A DNA stretch of 64,000 bases, from contig SFGJ01000001.1 of NCBI GenBank assembly GCA_004557655.1, positions 124,001 to 188,000 of the forward strand, read 5' to 3'. Every line of letters begins with the position of its first letter. The first letter of the stretch is position 1. The translations under genes and the position numbers were made by a program. The notes under the pieces are model-generated. The model saw nothing but the letters and a program-made list of their open reading frames with translations. It was not told where the DNA came from and did not search any database. This stretch comes from Clostridiales bacterium (GTDB lineage Bacteria; Bacillota; Clostridia; Oscillospirales; Oscillospiraceae). Below, in pieces: positions 43,941 to 52,066 of the stretch.

Positions 43941-44661
43941 TTTCATCGCTTCCCTTCAGCTTTCTGACTTCAAAATCTGTTAAGGCTCTCCACTTGCCGC
44001 ATGGCAAGTTTCCTAACATAATTCCATGCTCTGCCAACCGCTCCAGCCGTAAAACGTTCAATCCTGCCTGCTTGCACATCCGGCGGATCTGCCTGTTCTT
44101 TCCCTGGTGAATGGTGATGTGCAGCACGGCTTGTTCACTCTCTCCGGACACAAGCTCCACCTGCGCCGGAGCGATCACCTCCCCCTCCAGGCTGCGCATC
44201 TGCCGCAGCAACGCAGTACCTTTTTCCCAGTCACCCCGCACCGTGACCCGGTATAGTTTGTCCACCTCGAATTTCGGATGGATCAGACGCTGCATCAGCT
44301 CCCCATCGTTGGTAAACAGCAGCAACCCTTCGGAATCCATATCCAGCCGCCCCACGGGAAACACCCGCGCACCGCAGTCCTGCACCAGCTCCGCGGCAGT
44401 CTTGCGGCCGAACTCATCGGACAAGGTGGTCACATACCCCCGCGGCTTGTGGAGCATCAGGTACACTTTCTCCTCGGTCCTCTCCAAAGGCTTCCCATCC
44501 ACCAAAACGCAGTCCACGTCCGGGTCCGCTTGATCCCCAGGCCGTGCCGCCACACCGTTCACCGTGACCCGGCCGCAAAGCATCCATTCCTCTGCCGTGC
44601 GTCGGGAGCACAGCCCCGCCTGGGCAACGATTTTCTGCACGCGCTGCCGCACCGGTGTCAC
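43930..44661 (-). CDS. rluB: RsuA/RluB family pseudouridine synthase
   Basis: 243 residues with an N-terminal S4 domain (VQKIVAQAGLCSRRTAEEWM, GRVTVNG) and the catalytic domain with VYLMLHKPRGYVTT, the aspartate in GRLDMDSEGLLLF, and KNRQIRRMCK. Expected to modify 23S rRNA near position 2605. The start codon is GTG. It ends overlapping the RpiR-type gene; scpA-scpB-rluB proximity is common in Firmicutes. Confidence 0.93.
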   Translation of the reverse strand: MTPVRQRVQKIVAQAGLCSRRTAEEWMLCGRVTVNGVAARPGDQADPDVDCVLVDGKPLERTEEKVYLMLHKPRGYVTTLSDEFGRKTAAELVQDCGARVFPVGRLDMDSEGLLLFTNDGELMQRLIHPKFEVDKLYRVTVRGDWEKGTALLRQMRSLEGEVIAPAQVELVSGESEQAVLHITIHQGKNRQIRRMCKQAGLNVLRLERLAEHGIMLGNLPCGKWRALTDFEVRKLKGSDENDP

Positions 44662-44673
44662 CTGCCTTTTATC

Positions 44674-45489
44674 TCACAATTCTCTCTTATTTCCGGGAAA
44701 ATACGCCGTTTCCACTCCGTCCTCCCGGCAAAATCCATATTCATACAGAGCCGCGTGGTCGGCCCAGTCGTTGCCGTCCTGCAGCGTCACTGCCACCAGT
44801 GTCCGCCCATTCCTTTCCACGCATGATACCAATGTACGCCCGGCTGCCTTGGTATAGCCGGTCTTCATTCCAATGCACCCCTCCAGCTCCCGGAGCAGCC
44901 GATTGTGGTTTTTCATGCTGCGCCCGGCTGTTTGGGCAGTGCTTGTAGAGCAGATGCGCATAAATACAGGCTGCGCGGATGCATACGCTGCCAGCTTCGC
45001 CATATCCCGGGCTGTGGAATAATGCTCCTTCCCATCCAGCCCGTTGGGGTTTTCAAAATGGCTGCTGTCCATGCCGATCTCCGTGGCTAAATCATTCATC
45101 AGCCGAGCGAATCGCTGCTGCCCGCCGCAGGCCTCTGCCAGCACCAGAGCGGCGTCATTGCCGGAGCAGAGCATCAGGCCGTACAGCAGGCTCTCCACCG
45201 TCATCTTTTCTCCGGGCTTTAAATACATGGACGAGCCCTCCGCCATATGCCCCGGCAGCACCGTGACCTCCTGCTGCATTCCGCAGTTTTCCAGCACCAC
45301 CAGTGCCGTGAGGATCTTGGTGGTGCTGGCAATGAGCATCCGTTTATCGGCGTTTTTCTCATAGAGGATCTGTCCGTTATCACAGTCCATCAGCACTGCG
45401 GCTGTGGCAGAAACATCCACGGCCCATACCCTCTGCATCAACAAAATCAGCACCGCCAGCGCAGCAGCGGCCACCCGTGCAAGTTTCAA
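44674..45489 (-). CDS. D-alanyl-D-alanine carboxypeptidase (DacF/DacB-like)
   Basis: Peptidase S11 of 271 residues: hydrophobic signal segment (about 6-22), SxxK as STTK (S55, K58), SGN motif in LCSGNDAALVLAEACGG, and KTG in GCIGMKTGYTKAAGRT. It lacks the long C-terminal beta domain and anchor of PBP5, which fits small sporulation-type carboxypeptidases; the ytfJ gene upstream supports a spore role. Start appears to be TTG 45489, since an in-frame stop lies just upstream. Confidence 0.92.
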   Translation of the reverse strand: MKLARVAAAALAVLILLMQRVWAVDVSATAAVLMDCDNGQILYEKNADKRMLIASTTKILTALVVLENCGMQQEVTVLPGHMAEGSSMYLKPGEKMTVESLLYGLMLCSGNDAALVLAEACGGQQRFARLMNDLATEIGMDSSHFENPNGLDGKEHYSTARDMAKLAAYASAQPVFMRICSTSTAQTAGRSMKNHNRLLRELEGCIGMKTGYTKAAGRTLVSCVERNGRTLVAVTLQDGNDWADHAALYEYGFCREDGVETAYFPGNKREL

Positions 45490-45532
45490 TCCCCATCACC
45501 CTCATAGCAGTTGATGGTGACAGTATACGCAG

Positions 45533-45928
45533 TTAAAAATCGGTAGTTTCCTTCTTTTTATCGATGAAATTCTCCACCCGATCCAAAACCTGCGGCACCA
45601 TCTCGATGATGCGGTCAGCAGTACCCATGGCGGGAATAGTCACCGGCATCACCCGTGTTACGCCATCCTTTACCACCAGAAACGCCACCGGATCCACCTT
45701 CACGCCGGCCGCTGTACCGCCGGCAAAATTCTTGCCGTCCGCCTGCTTGCCGAAGTCGCTGCCGCCGCAGCTAAAGCCGAAGCTCAGCCGGGACACCGGC
45801 ACCAGCGTCACGCCGTCGGGGGTCGTAATGGGCTGTCCGATCACGGTATCACTGCTGACCATCTCCCGCACCTTGCTCATGGAGGTCTCCATCATTTCGC
45901 TGAGGTTGGTCTTCTGCTTGTTTTCCAT
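45533..45928 (-). CDS. ytfJ: Sporulation protein YtfJ/GerW
   Basis: 131 residues matching GerW family: METSMSKVREMVSSDTVIGQPI, TPDGVTLVPVSRLSFGFSCGG, a glycine-rich GGTAAGVKVDPVAFLVV core and a C-terminal amphipathic stretch. Required for normal spore germination in Bacillus. ATG 45928 is 9 nt after AAAGG; ATG 45937 is also in frame. The preceding DUF2953 frame runs 80 bases into it. Confidence 0.92.
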   Translation of the reverse strand: MENKQKTNLSEMMETSMSKVREMVSSDTVIGQPITTPDGVTLVPVSRLSFGFSCGGSDFGKQADGKNFAGGTAAGVKVDPVAFLVVKDGVTRVMPVTIPAMGTADRIIEMVPQVLDRVENFIDKKKETTDF

Positions 45929-46574
45929 ATTGTTCATCCTTTCCAGCTTGTCTGTTTATATCGTGTGCCGCCTTTTGCGGCTGTTTGCGTAGTCGTAGGA
46001 ACCATTTGATAAGCGGTACACCGCAGGCAAAGCCTATAACCGTCAAGTCCCAGATGAGGAAGGATATTCCCACCTCTCCGGAGACCGTTGTCTTCCCCCC
46101 TTGCAGATCCGGCTCCAGATGGATGTGCGGATCCGGCATATGAAGAAGCTCCTGCAGGGTCGGCATCACCGCGAACATGGCGGCACTGAGCTTGCCGTAA
46201 AGAAGGGCCGTGTCCGCCGGATCTTCCCCCCCGATTATCGCCGATATATCCATGGGCGAAATATATATTCGCCGAAAGGTCATGGCAAATCCTTTTTTCA
46301 GGATCCTCCACAGCTCCGGCAGGCTCTCCAAAATGGCGGAAAAGCCGGGTTTCCAAGGCTCTCTGTCCGCTTTTTTCTTCTTTTCCTTCTTAGGTTTCTC
46401 TTTCTGTTTTTTGGGGGTCTGTCTCTCCTTTTGGGGCATAATTTGCAAGCGTATTAACCCCAGTCGTGCCACAACCCTCGTCTCCTCTCCGAAGGCTATC
46501 TGCACACCCACTCGGCTGCACTGCACCGCCAGCAGGATAAGAAGCAATATTCCCACTATCCACAGTGCCGTCAA
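45849..46574 (-). CDS. DUF2953 domain membrane-associated protein
   Basis: 241 residues. An N-terminal hydrophobic helix (4-22), a Lys-rich segment (about 50-70), then the DUF2953 core with YGKLSAAMFAVMP, HIHLEPDLQGGKTTVSGEV and a second hydrophobic stretch (GVPLIKWFLRLRK). Genes of this family commonly precede ytfJ. Start TTG 46574 follows GGAGG. The last 27 or so residues are read from the ytfJ coding sequence in another frame, an unusually long overlap. Function unknown, probably sporulation. Confidence 0.82.
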   Translation of the reverse strand: MTALWIVGILLLILLAVQCSRVGVQIAFGEETRVVARLGLIRLQIMPQKERQTPKKQKEKPKKEKKKKADREPWKPGFSAILESLPELWRILKKGFAMTFRRIYISPMDISAIIGGEDPADTALLYGKLSAAMFAVMPTLQELLHMPDPHIHLEPDLQGGKTTVSGEVGISFLIWDLTVIGFACGVPLIKWFLRLRKQPQKAAHDINRQAGKDEQYGKQAEDQPQRNDGDLHEQGAGDGQQ

Positions 46575-46590
46575 CCCTTTCCTCCCCCTC

Positions 46591-47172
46591 TCAGGTATTC
46601 ATCTCATCGCTGATAGACCCGTCAGTCTCAAGCCTGAGCTGGCCGTCATTTTCCAGCCCCGGCATCTCCGGCAGATCCTCCAGAGTGTTCAGGTGGAACG
46701 CCCGGAGAAATTCCTTGGTGGTGCGGTACAGCCGCGGCCGTCCCGGCACCTGCAGAAAGCCGCACTCCTCGATCATATGCCGCTCCAGAAGCAGTCCCAC
46801 GGTGTAGGAACTGTCCACTCCCCGGATCTGGTCAATATAGGCCCGGGTGGTGGGCTGATAGTAAGCAATGATGGTCAGCACCTCCAGCGCAGGCTGGGAG
46901 AGCTTTGCGGGCTTGCGTATTTCAAAGGCCTTGCGGATAATATCGGCATATTCCGGTGCCGAGCAAAGCTGCCAGGTATCCGCCATGCGCACAAGGCGGA
47001 TACCCCGCCGCTCAAAGCTGTAATAATCTCCCAGCTTCTGCAGCACCAGCTCCGCCGTAGGCCGGTCCAGATCCAGAGCCAGACAGATACGGTCGATGTG
47101 CACCGGCTCTCCGGAGGCAAAGAGAATGCCCTCCAGCGCCGCTTCGATCTCTTTCATTTCCAGTATTTCCAT
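46591..47172 (-). CDS. scpB: Segregation and condensation protein B
   Basis: Kleisin-associated winged-helix protein of the SMC complex, 193 residues. LEGILFASGEPVHIDRI, ALEVLTIIAYYQPTTRAYIDQI and RGVDSSYTVGLLLERHMIEE are the conserved blocks. GGAGGG precedes the ATG. Confidence 0.95.
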   Translation of the reverse strand: MEILEMKEIEAALEGILFASGEPVHIDRICLALDLDRPTAELVLQKLGDYYSFERRGIRLVRMADTWQLCSAPEYADIIRKAFEIRKPAKLSQPALEVLTIIAYYQPTTRAYIDQIRGVDSSYTVGLLLERHMIEECGFLQVPGRPRLYRTTKEFLRAFHLNTLEDLPEMPGLENDGQLRLETDGSISDEMNT

Positions 47173-47183
47173 ATTCCCTCCGA

Positions 47184-47957
47184 TTACACCTCGGTATCCT
47201 TACTGCAGGATACCATACAGTCCTTCGGACCTCCTGCCAGACGCAGCACCCGTTTTTTGCACAGCTCCAGCACCGCCATAAAGGTGGCCACCAGCTCGCT
47301 GCGGCTGTGGCTGCCCTTGAACAAAAGCAGAAACCGTGTAATGCCTGCATGCTTTACACGCCGCACAATTTCTTCTGCTTTCTCCTCCACGGAGTACGGT
47401 TCCCGCTTCACAATATCCTCAAAAACAGAAAGCTGCGGATGCATGGCCACATCCCGCCGATCCAGCAATTCCTGCATAGCGATTGCCAGGTCGCCCGGAT
47501 CATGGTCGTACTCAAATACCTTGCCCCGCCTCATAGGCTCCGGATTCTTGGTGAATATATTGCGGCCGAACTCACTCATAGGCCCCAGCTTCTCCGTGAG
47601 CTTGCGTATCTTCTGGTAGCACTCGCCCCGCTGCCGGTCCTGGAGCGACTGGATGAGGGCGTCCATCTCGCTTTGTGCCTCCTCGTCCTCAATGGACAGG
47701 AGCATTCTGGTTTTGATATACATAAGATGGGTGGCCATGGTTACAAACTCGCTGGCTACCTCCAGATCCATCTGCTGTCTCTTTTCCAGATACTCCAGAT
47801 ATTGATCCAGGATCAGCGCTATGGGGATGTCTTGTATTTCAATTTTATTCTTACTCAGCAGGAACAAAATCAAATCCAGCGGACCCTCAAAATCCTCCAG
47901 AGGCTCCGCCGCCTTGTTTTGCACCACTTTTTCCAGTTTGAAAATGGGACTATCCAA
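47184..47957 (-). CDS. scpA: Segregation and condensation protein A
   Basis: Kleisin subunit of SMC-ScpAB, 257 residues. FEGPLDLILFLLSKNKIEI (about 23-41) is the SMC-neck-binding helix; VASEFVTMATHLMYIKTRMLL follows; the C-terminal winged helix (from about 190) binds the SMC head. Start TTG 47957 has AAGGAG upstream. scpB follows after 11 nt. Confidence 0.95.
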   Translation of the reverse strand: MDSPIFKLEKVVQNKAAEPLEDFEGPLDLILFLLSKNKIEIQDIPIALILDQYLEYLEKRQQMDLEVASEFVTMATHLMYIKTRMLLSIEDEEAQSEMDALIQSLQDRQRGECYQKIRKLTEKLGPMSEFGRNIFTKNPEPMRRGKVFEYDHDPGDLAIAMQELLDRRDVAMHPQLSVFEDIVKREPYSVEEKAEEIVRRVKHAGITRFLLLFKGSHSRSELVATFMAVLELCKKRVLRLAGGPKDCMVSCSKDTEV

Positions 47958-47969
47958 ATCAAATTCTCC

Positions 47970-48626
47970 TTACAGGCCGACAATGCGGCAAAAAAGTTCA
48001 AAAAACCACAGGATGGCCTTGGAAAATGCACTGCTGCCCACATCAAAAAACACCAGAGCGAAAAGCAGCAGCATACCGTACCTTTCGTACCGCATAAGCT
48101 GGTCATAAGCCCGATCCGGCAGCACGGAGAAAAGCACCTTAGACCCATCCAACGGGGGGATGGGAACCAGATTAAACAGCCCCAAACCGATAGAGAGCAC
48201 CGCCACAGTCAGCATAAAATCCAATATGGCTTCATTGGTCTGGGTCCAGCTCGCCCCGCTGAAGATGATCTTCGCCGCAAAAAGCATTAAAAACGCCAGT
48301 AAAAAGTTGCTCACCGGCCCGGCCAGCGCCGTCAGCGCCATGCCCTGCTTCGGTTTTTTGAAAAAATTGGGATCCACAGGCACTGGCTTTGCCCAGCCAA
48401 AGCCCGCCGCAAACATCATCAGCAGACCAAACCAGTCAATATGCCGCAGGGGGTTCAGGCTGAGCCTGTGGGCACGCCGGGCGGTGGGATCTCCCAGAGC
48501 GTAGGCTGCCAGTCCATGACACGTCTCATGCACCGTCAGGCACAGCAGAACTGCCGCCAGCCGCTTCAGCATATCCAGCAGGGAACCAAAGTCCAGCGCA
48601 GCCCACAAATTGCTCAAATAGTGCAA
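47970..48626 (-). CDS. Site-2 protease family (M50) membrane peptidase
   Basis: Integral membrane zinc metalloprotease of 218 residues with about five helices. The active site is HETCH (in LTVHETCHGLAAYALG, about 32-36) and the third ligand lies in NLVPIPPLDGSKVLF. This is the short YwhC-like group, without PDZ or CBS domain. Located before scpA in many Clostridia. Start TTG 48626, seven nt after GGGGGAG. First gene of the 12-gene run, right behind a good promoter. Confidence 0.9.
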   Translation of the reverse strand: MHYLSNLWAALDFGSLLDMLKRLAAVLLCLTVHETCHGLAAYALGDPTARRAHRLSLNPLRHIDWFGLLMMFAAGFGWAKPVPVDPNFFKKPKQGMALTALAGPVSNFLLAFLMLFAAKIIFSGASWTQTNEAILDFMLTVAVLSIGLGLFNLVPIPPLDGSKVLFSVLPDRAYDQLMRYERYGMLLLFALVFFDVGSSAFSKAILWFFELFCRIVGL

Positions 48627-48666
48627 GACAATACTCCCCCATCTTCAATCTTTAATAACGAAAAAT

Positions 48667-48695
48667 ATTATACCAAAAAAAAGATTCCAATTCAA
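48667..48695 (-). promoter_or_regulatory. Sigma-A promoter of the M50-to-ispH run
   Basis: TTGAAT (48690-48695) and TATAAT (48667-48672) on the minus strand are 17 nt apart; the first gene starts 40 nt downstream. Confidence 0.75.
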
Positions 48696-48721
48696 GCGCA
48701 AAACCGCAGCGAAGCAGAAAG

Positions 48722-48756
48722 GTTACATTCACTACTTTTTTACTGCTAAATGTAAC
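48722..48756. repeat. Inverted repeat in the intergenic region 48627-48860
   Basis: GTTACATT (48722-48729) and AATGTAAC (48749-48756) are perfect inverted copies around 19 nt. A second, partly overlapping pair TACTTTTTT / AAAAAAGTA lies at about 48733-48776. It lies between divergent genes and could be an operator for either. Confidence 0.5.
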
Positions 48757-48821
48757 TGTTTTGTAGTCAAAAAAGTATAATGTTGTAGCTGCATTGTAAA
48801 GAACATAATCCATCTCTCTGC

Positions 48822-48827
48822 TATAAT
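48822..48827 (+). promoter_or_regulatory. Extended -10 promoter of the small membrane protein gene
   Basis: TATAAT is preceded by TGC (extended -10 form). No good -35 at 17 nt; TTGTAA at 48794-48799 is 22 nt away. The gene starts 34 nt downstream with AGGAGG. Confidence 0.5.
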
Positions 48828-48860
48828 AAAATCACAAAATAAGTACAGGAGGAATGTAAC

Positions 48861-49061
48861 ATGAAACCGATGAAAACTATCCGCAATTTGATCGTTTTGC
48901 TGACGGCTGTTTGCTTCGGTCTGGCCGCAATTGCCTTCTTCCTGCCTCAGGGCATCGGAACGGTATGCGCCATTGGTACCTTAGCGCTGGCCGCATTGGT
49001 GCTGATCCTCTGTCTGGCCTACGGCGTACTGTATTTCGAACAGCGCCGCACTGCCGTATAA
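48861..49061 (+). CDS. Small two-helix membrane protein
   Basis: 66 residues, no family recognised. Two hydrophobic helices (about 8-29 and 34-56) are joined by PQGIGT, with a basic N-terminus (KPMKTIRN) and tail (EQRRTAV). AGGAGG stands at a normal distance before the ATG, codon use resembles its neighbours, and a strong terminator follows, so it is a real single-gene unit. The gene lies next to inverted repeats that might regulate it. Confidence 0.7.
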   Translation: MKPMKTIRNLIVLLTAVCFGLAAIAFFLPQGIGTVCAIGTLALAALVLILCLAYGVLYFEQRRTAV

Positions 49062-49074
49062 ATCTTTCACAAAT

Positions 49075-49112
49075 AAAAGAACGCCGCAGGCTGCAGTCTG
49101 CGGCGTTCTTTT
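49075..49112. terminator. Bidirectional terminator
   Basis: 15-bp perfect stem (49075-49089 with 49098-49112) flanked by A and T runs, between the small membrane protein gene and the convergent radical SAM gene, whose stop lies in the right arm. Confidence 0.9.
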
Positions 49113-49983
49113 ATAATGCTCTCATGAACTCATCACGCAATCCATAGCCGGTAAGTCCCTGTCGAACCTGCTGCAAAAGCCTCTCCCGATCCTGGTTCAG
49201 TGTCCCCTTCAGGGTCAGATAATTGGAAGCGTGGTTCATACGAAATACGCTCCCCGGGCTGTCAATGTGCTGCAAAAACAGCTCCATCTCCCGCAACACC
49301 TCCACGGCGTCCAGCACACAAAAGCTTCCCTCCCGCACCCATTTTTCAAGGGGTGTGCCCGGCTCCACCATTAAGGTAAGCAGACCGATATACTCGGGAT
49401 TCATGGCATTAAACGCACGAGCCGTCTGTATGGCATGCTCCTGCCACAGTTCCCGGCTGCCAAGTCCTGAGATAGCTGTAACGGAAAGCTGCAGACCGCT
49501 TCTGCGGGCCTTCTGCCCGGCTTCAATGATCTGAGCCGCCGTGTGGCCCTTATTCATCCGCAGCAGCACCTCGTCGCAGCCTGATTCCAGGCCCATGTAG
49601 ACCATCTTCAGACCATTTTCCCGGAGAAGCAGCAATTCCTCCCCGGTTTTGATCTGAATGCTGGTGGGCGATGCGTAACAGGTCACCCGCTCGCACTCCG
49701 GAAACAAGCCATATATCAACCCTAATATCTGAATAAGATCATCTGTTTTGCGCATCAATGCGTCACCGTCGGCCAAAAACACCCGGTTAACATTTCTATA
49801 GACACGACGGGCCATCTCGAAATCCTCCCGGATCTCCTCCATGGGGCGCATGGCAAAATGCTTGTCATTATACATATCACAGAAGGCGCATCGGTTGTGA
49901 CTGCATCCGTAGGTCACCTGCACGATGAGACTGTATGCTTCACTGGGCGGACGATACACTTTTCCTTTATATCGCACGGTCAT
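49111..49983 (-). CDS. Radical SAM protein with CX4CX2C cluster motif
   Basis: 290 residues, Elp3/MiaB/NifB-type radical SAM fold. The cluster cysteines are in YGCSHNRCAFCDMY, that is CX4CX2C rather than CX3CX2C. Further conserved parts: FLADGDALMRKTDDL, YMGLESGCDEVLLRMNKGH and LLTLMVEPGTPLEKW, similar to coproporphyrinogen-oxidase-like (HemN-type) proteins. Substrate unknown. The predicted transcription start (about 49994) rules out the GTG at 49995; ATG 49983 is two nt after AAAGGAGAG, and GTG 49977 (better spacing) remains possible. Confidence 0.8.
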   Translation of the reverse strand: MTVRYKGKVYRPPSEAYSLIVQVTYGCSHNRCAFCDMYNDKHFAMRPMEEIREDFEMARRVYRNVNRVFLADGDALMRKTDDLIQILGLIYGLFPECERVTCYASPTSIQIKTGEELLLLRENGLKMVYMGLESGCDEVLLRMNKGHTAAQIIEAGQKARRSGLQLSVTAISGLGSRELWQEHAIQTARAFNAMNPEYIGLLTLMVEPGTPLEKWVREGSFCVLDAVEVLREMELFLQHIDSPGSVFRMNHASNYLTLKGTLNQDRERLLQQVRQGLTGYGLRDEFMRAL

Positions 49984-50000
49984 CTCTCCTTTCACTTTTA

Positions 50001-50029
50001 ATTATACTGCATTTTCCCCCGGATGAAAA
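50001..50029 (-). promoter_or_regulatory. Promoter of the radical SAM gene
   Basis: Perfect TATAAT (50001-50006) with a weak TTTTCA (50024-50029) 17 nt upstream on the minus strand. The leader would be only about 10 nt. Confidence 0.5.
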
Positions 50030-50105
50030 GAGCATATTCTTTACCGCCGCACCATATAGTGTTCCATGGAAATCTACCGCTAAAGCGAAAGGAATGTTCA
50101 ATACC

Positions 50106-50723
50106 ATGGAGGATTGCTATAATCGTGTGGAACTATGCGGGCAGATACTCACGGCACCAGAGTTGTCCCACACAAACCACGGAGAACTCTTTTACCGTTT
50201 TATTCTGTCCGTCCCCAGGCTATCCGGTCAAAGCGATGACCTGCCGGTGCTGGTGCGGCAAAACCTTCTGCCGGATTGTCTGCAGGAGGGCGACACTGTG
50301 ACCCTTACAGGGCAGCTTCGCTCCTTCAATAACCGCAGCGGGCAGGGACGGCGGCTCATCCTATCCGTCTTTGCCCGCAGCCTTTCCATAACACCTGGAG
50401 CTCGCCCGACAAACCGGATCTACCTGTGCGGCGCGGTGTGCAAGCCTCCTGTCCTGCGCAGCACGCCCCTGGGCAGGGAGATCTGCGATGTTCTGCTGGC
50501 GGTGAATCGCCGCTGCGGACGCTCGGACTACTTGCCGGTGATCACCTGGGGGCTTTTGGCCCGGCAGGCGGCGGAGCTGGAAACCGGCGACAGCTTCTGT
50601 GCCGAGGGACGTGTCCAGAGCCGGGTGTACTTAAAAGTGGCAGATGGTACAGCCCTGCAGCGCACTGCTTACGAGGTATCCATTATGCATATGGCCTGCC
50701 GGGAGGATTTCCCGGCGGAATGA
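50106..50723 (+). CDS. Two-OB-fold single-strand-DNA-binding-like protein
   Basis: 205 residues made of two related halves. NRVELCGQILTAPELSH (about 5-21) begins an SSB/PriB-type OB fold; a second copy starts at NRIYLCGAVCKPPVLRS (about 100-116), with matching YRFILSVPRLSGQSD and CDVLLAVNRRCGRSD strands. The acidic tail of true SSB is missing, so it is probably a paralogue with a special role, not the replicative SSB. ATG 50106 is 12 nt after AAAGGA; the frame is open upstream but lies in the divergent region. Confidence 0.75.
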   Translation: MEDCYNRVELCGQILTAPELSHTNHGELFYRFILSVPRLSGQSDDLPVLVRQNLLPDCLQEGDTVTLTGQLRSFNNRSGQGRRLILSVFARSLSITPGARPTNRIYLCGAVCKPPVLRSTPLGREICDVLLAVNRRCGRSDYLPVITWGLLARQAAELETGDSFCAEGRVQSRVYLKVADGTALQRTAYEVSIMHMACREDFPAE

Positions 50724-50757
50724 AAGACACGCAGGAGGTTCTCTCCTGCGTGTCTTT
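50723..50757. terminator. Bidirectional terminator between the OB-fold gene and obgE
   Basis: 15-bp perfect stem (50723-50737 with 50743-50757, 5-nt loop). It begins on the last base of the OB-fold gene stop codon and ends on the last base of the obgE stop, so the two convergent genes share only this hairpin. Confidence 0.92.
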
Positions 50758-52037
50758 TAGTGCTGATATTCAAATTCAAGGTTATACATGGATACGATGT
50801 CCCCATCCTGAATGCCCATTTCCTCCAGCCGGTCAAACAGTCCACTCTGGCGAAGCATTTTGTCAAAATACATCCGGCTTTCATAGTCGGAAAAGTTGAT
50901 ATTGGCCATGAGCCGCTGGAGCCACGGGCCCTCCACCAGCCAGGTATTGTCCTCCACATGGATGTTGAGCGGCTGGGAGGTATCCACTTCCGGCGGACGG
51001 GGCACATACTCCGGCTCATACACCACCACCGGAGGAAGCTGCGTCAGCATACGGCCGACGGCCTGCACCAGTTCTCTCGTCCCTTGGTGGGTGGCAGCGG
51101 ACATCGTAAGGAAGGTATATCCCGCCTCCTCCACATGGCGGCGGAGGGTCTCAAGCCGGTCGGGATCCTGCAGCAGATCCGTCTTATTTGCCACCACAAT
51201 CTGGGGCCGCTTAGCGAGCTCCGGAGAGTAATTCTTCAGTTCCGCATTGATGGCGTCAAAGTCCGCCACCGGGTCACGGCCCTCGCTGCCGGACACATCC
51301 ACCAAATGCACCAGCAAGCGGCAACGGTCAATATGCCGCAGGAAATCGTGCCCCAAACCCGCTCCTTCGCTGGCACCCTCAATAATGCCGGGAATATCCG
51401 CCATGACGAAGCTGACGCCGTCATCCACATACACCACGCCCAAATTGGGATACAGAGTGGTGAAATGATAGTTGGCAATCTTGGGATGAGCCTTGCTCAC
51501 CACACTAAGGAGCGTGGATTTTCCTACATTGGGAAAGCCCACCAGCCCCACATCCGCCAGCAGCTTCAGCTCCAGGACCACATCGTGGCTCTCACCGGGC
51601 AGACCCGCCTTGGCAAAACGGGGCACCTGCCGGGTGGGGGTGGCAAAATGCTGGTTGCCCCAGCCGCCGCGGCCGCCCTTGCAGAGCACAAACGGCTCAT
51701 TATCCGACATATCCTTGATAATTTCGCCGGTCTCCGCATCCCGGATCAGCGTGCCCCGGGGCACACGGATTGTCAGGCTCTCACCGTCCTTGCCGCTCTT
51801 GCGGCCCCCCTGGCCGTCTACACCGTTGCCTGCCACATACTTGCGCTTATAGCGGAAGTCCATGAGGGTGGACATGTTATCATCCACCCGCACGATGATG
51901 CTGCCGCCGTTGCCGCCGTCACCGCCGTCTGGGCCACCGGCGGCTATATATTTTTCCCTGTGAAAGGCTACGGCACCGTTGCCGCCGTTGCCGGCCCTGA
52001 CGGTGATTCGAGCCTTATCAATAAAGCCGTTTGCCAT
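50757..52037 (-). CDS. obgE: GTPase ObgE/CgtA
   Basis: Essential 50S-assembly and stress GTPase, 426 residues. The glycine-rich Obg fold spans 1-157 (AGNGGNGAVAFHREKYIAAGGPDGG), the G domain follows with GFPNVGKST (about 166), DIPGIIEGASEGAGLGH and NKTD, and a C-terminal OCT domain ends it. Its own promoter lies 30 nt upstream of the ATG. Confidence 0.97.
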   Translation of the reverse strand: MANGFIDKARITVRAGNGGNGAVAFHREKYIAAGGPDGGDGGNGGSIIVRVDDNMSTLMDFRYKRKYVAGNGVDGQGGRKSGKDGESLTIRVPRGTLIRDAETGEIIKDMSDNEPFVLCKGGRGGWGNQHFATPTRQVPRFAKAGLPGESHDVVLELKLLADVGLVGFPNVGKSTLLSVVSKAHPKIANYHFTTLYPNLGVVYVDDGVSFVMADIPGIIEGASEGAGLGHDFLRHIDRCRLLVHLVDVSGSEGRDPVADFDAINAELKNYSPELAKRPQIVVANKTDLLQDPDRLETLRRHVEEAGYTFLTMSAATHQGTRELVQAVGRMLTQLPPVVVYEPEYVPRPPEVDTSQPLNIHVEDNTWLVEGPWLQRLMANINFSDYESRMYFDKMLRQSGLFDRLEEMGIQDGDIVSMYNLEFEYQH

Positions 52038-52066
52038 ACAAAATACCTCGCTGCATAATTTATCCT

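Noticed and set aside
50760..52058. Plus-strand frame of 432 codons
   Set aside because: Antisense to obgE over its full length; the obgE reading is certain.
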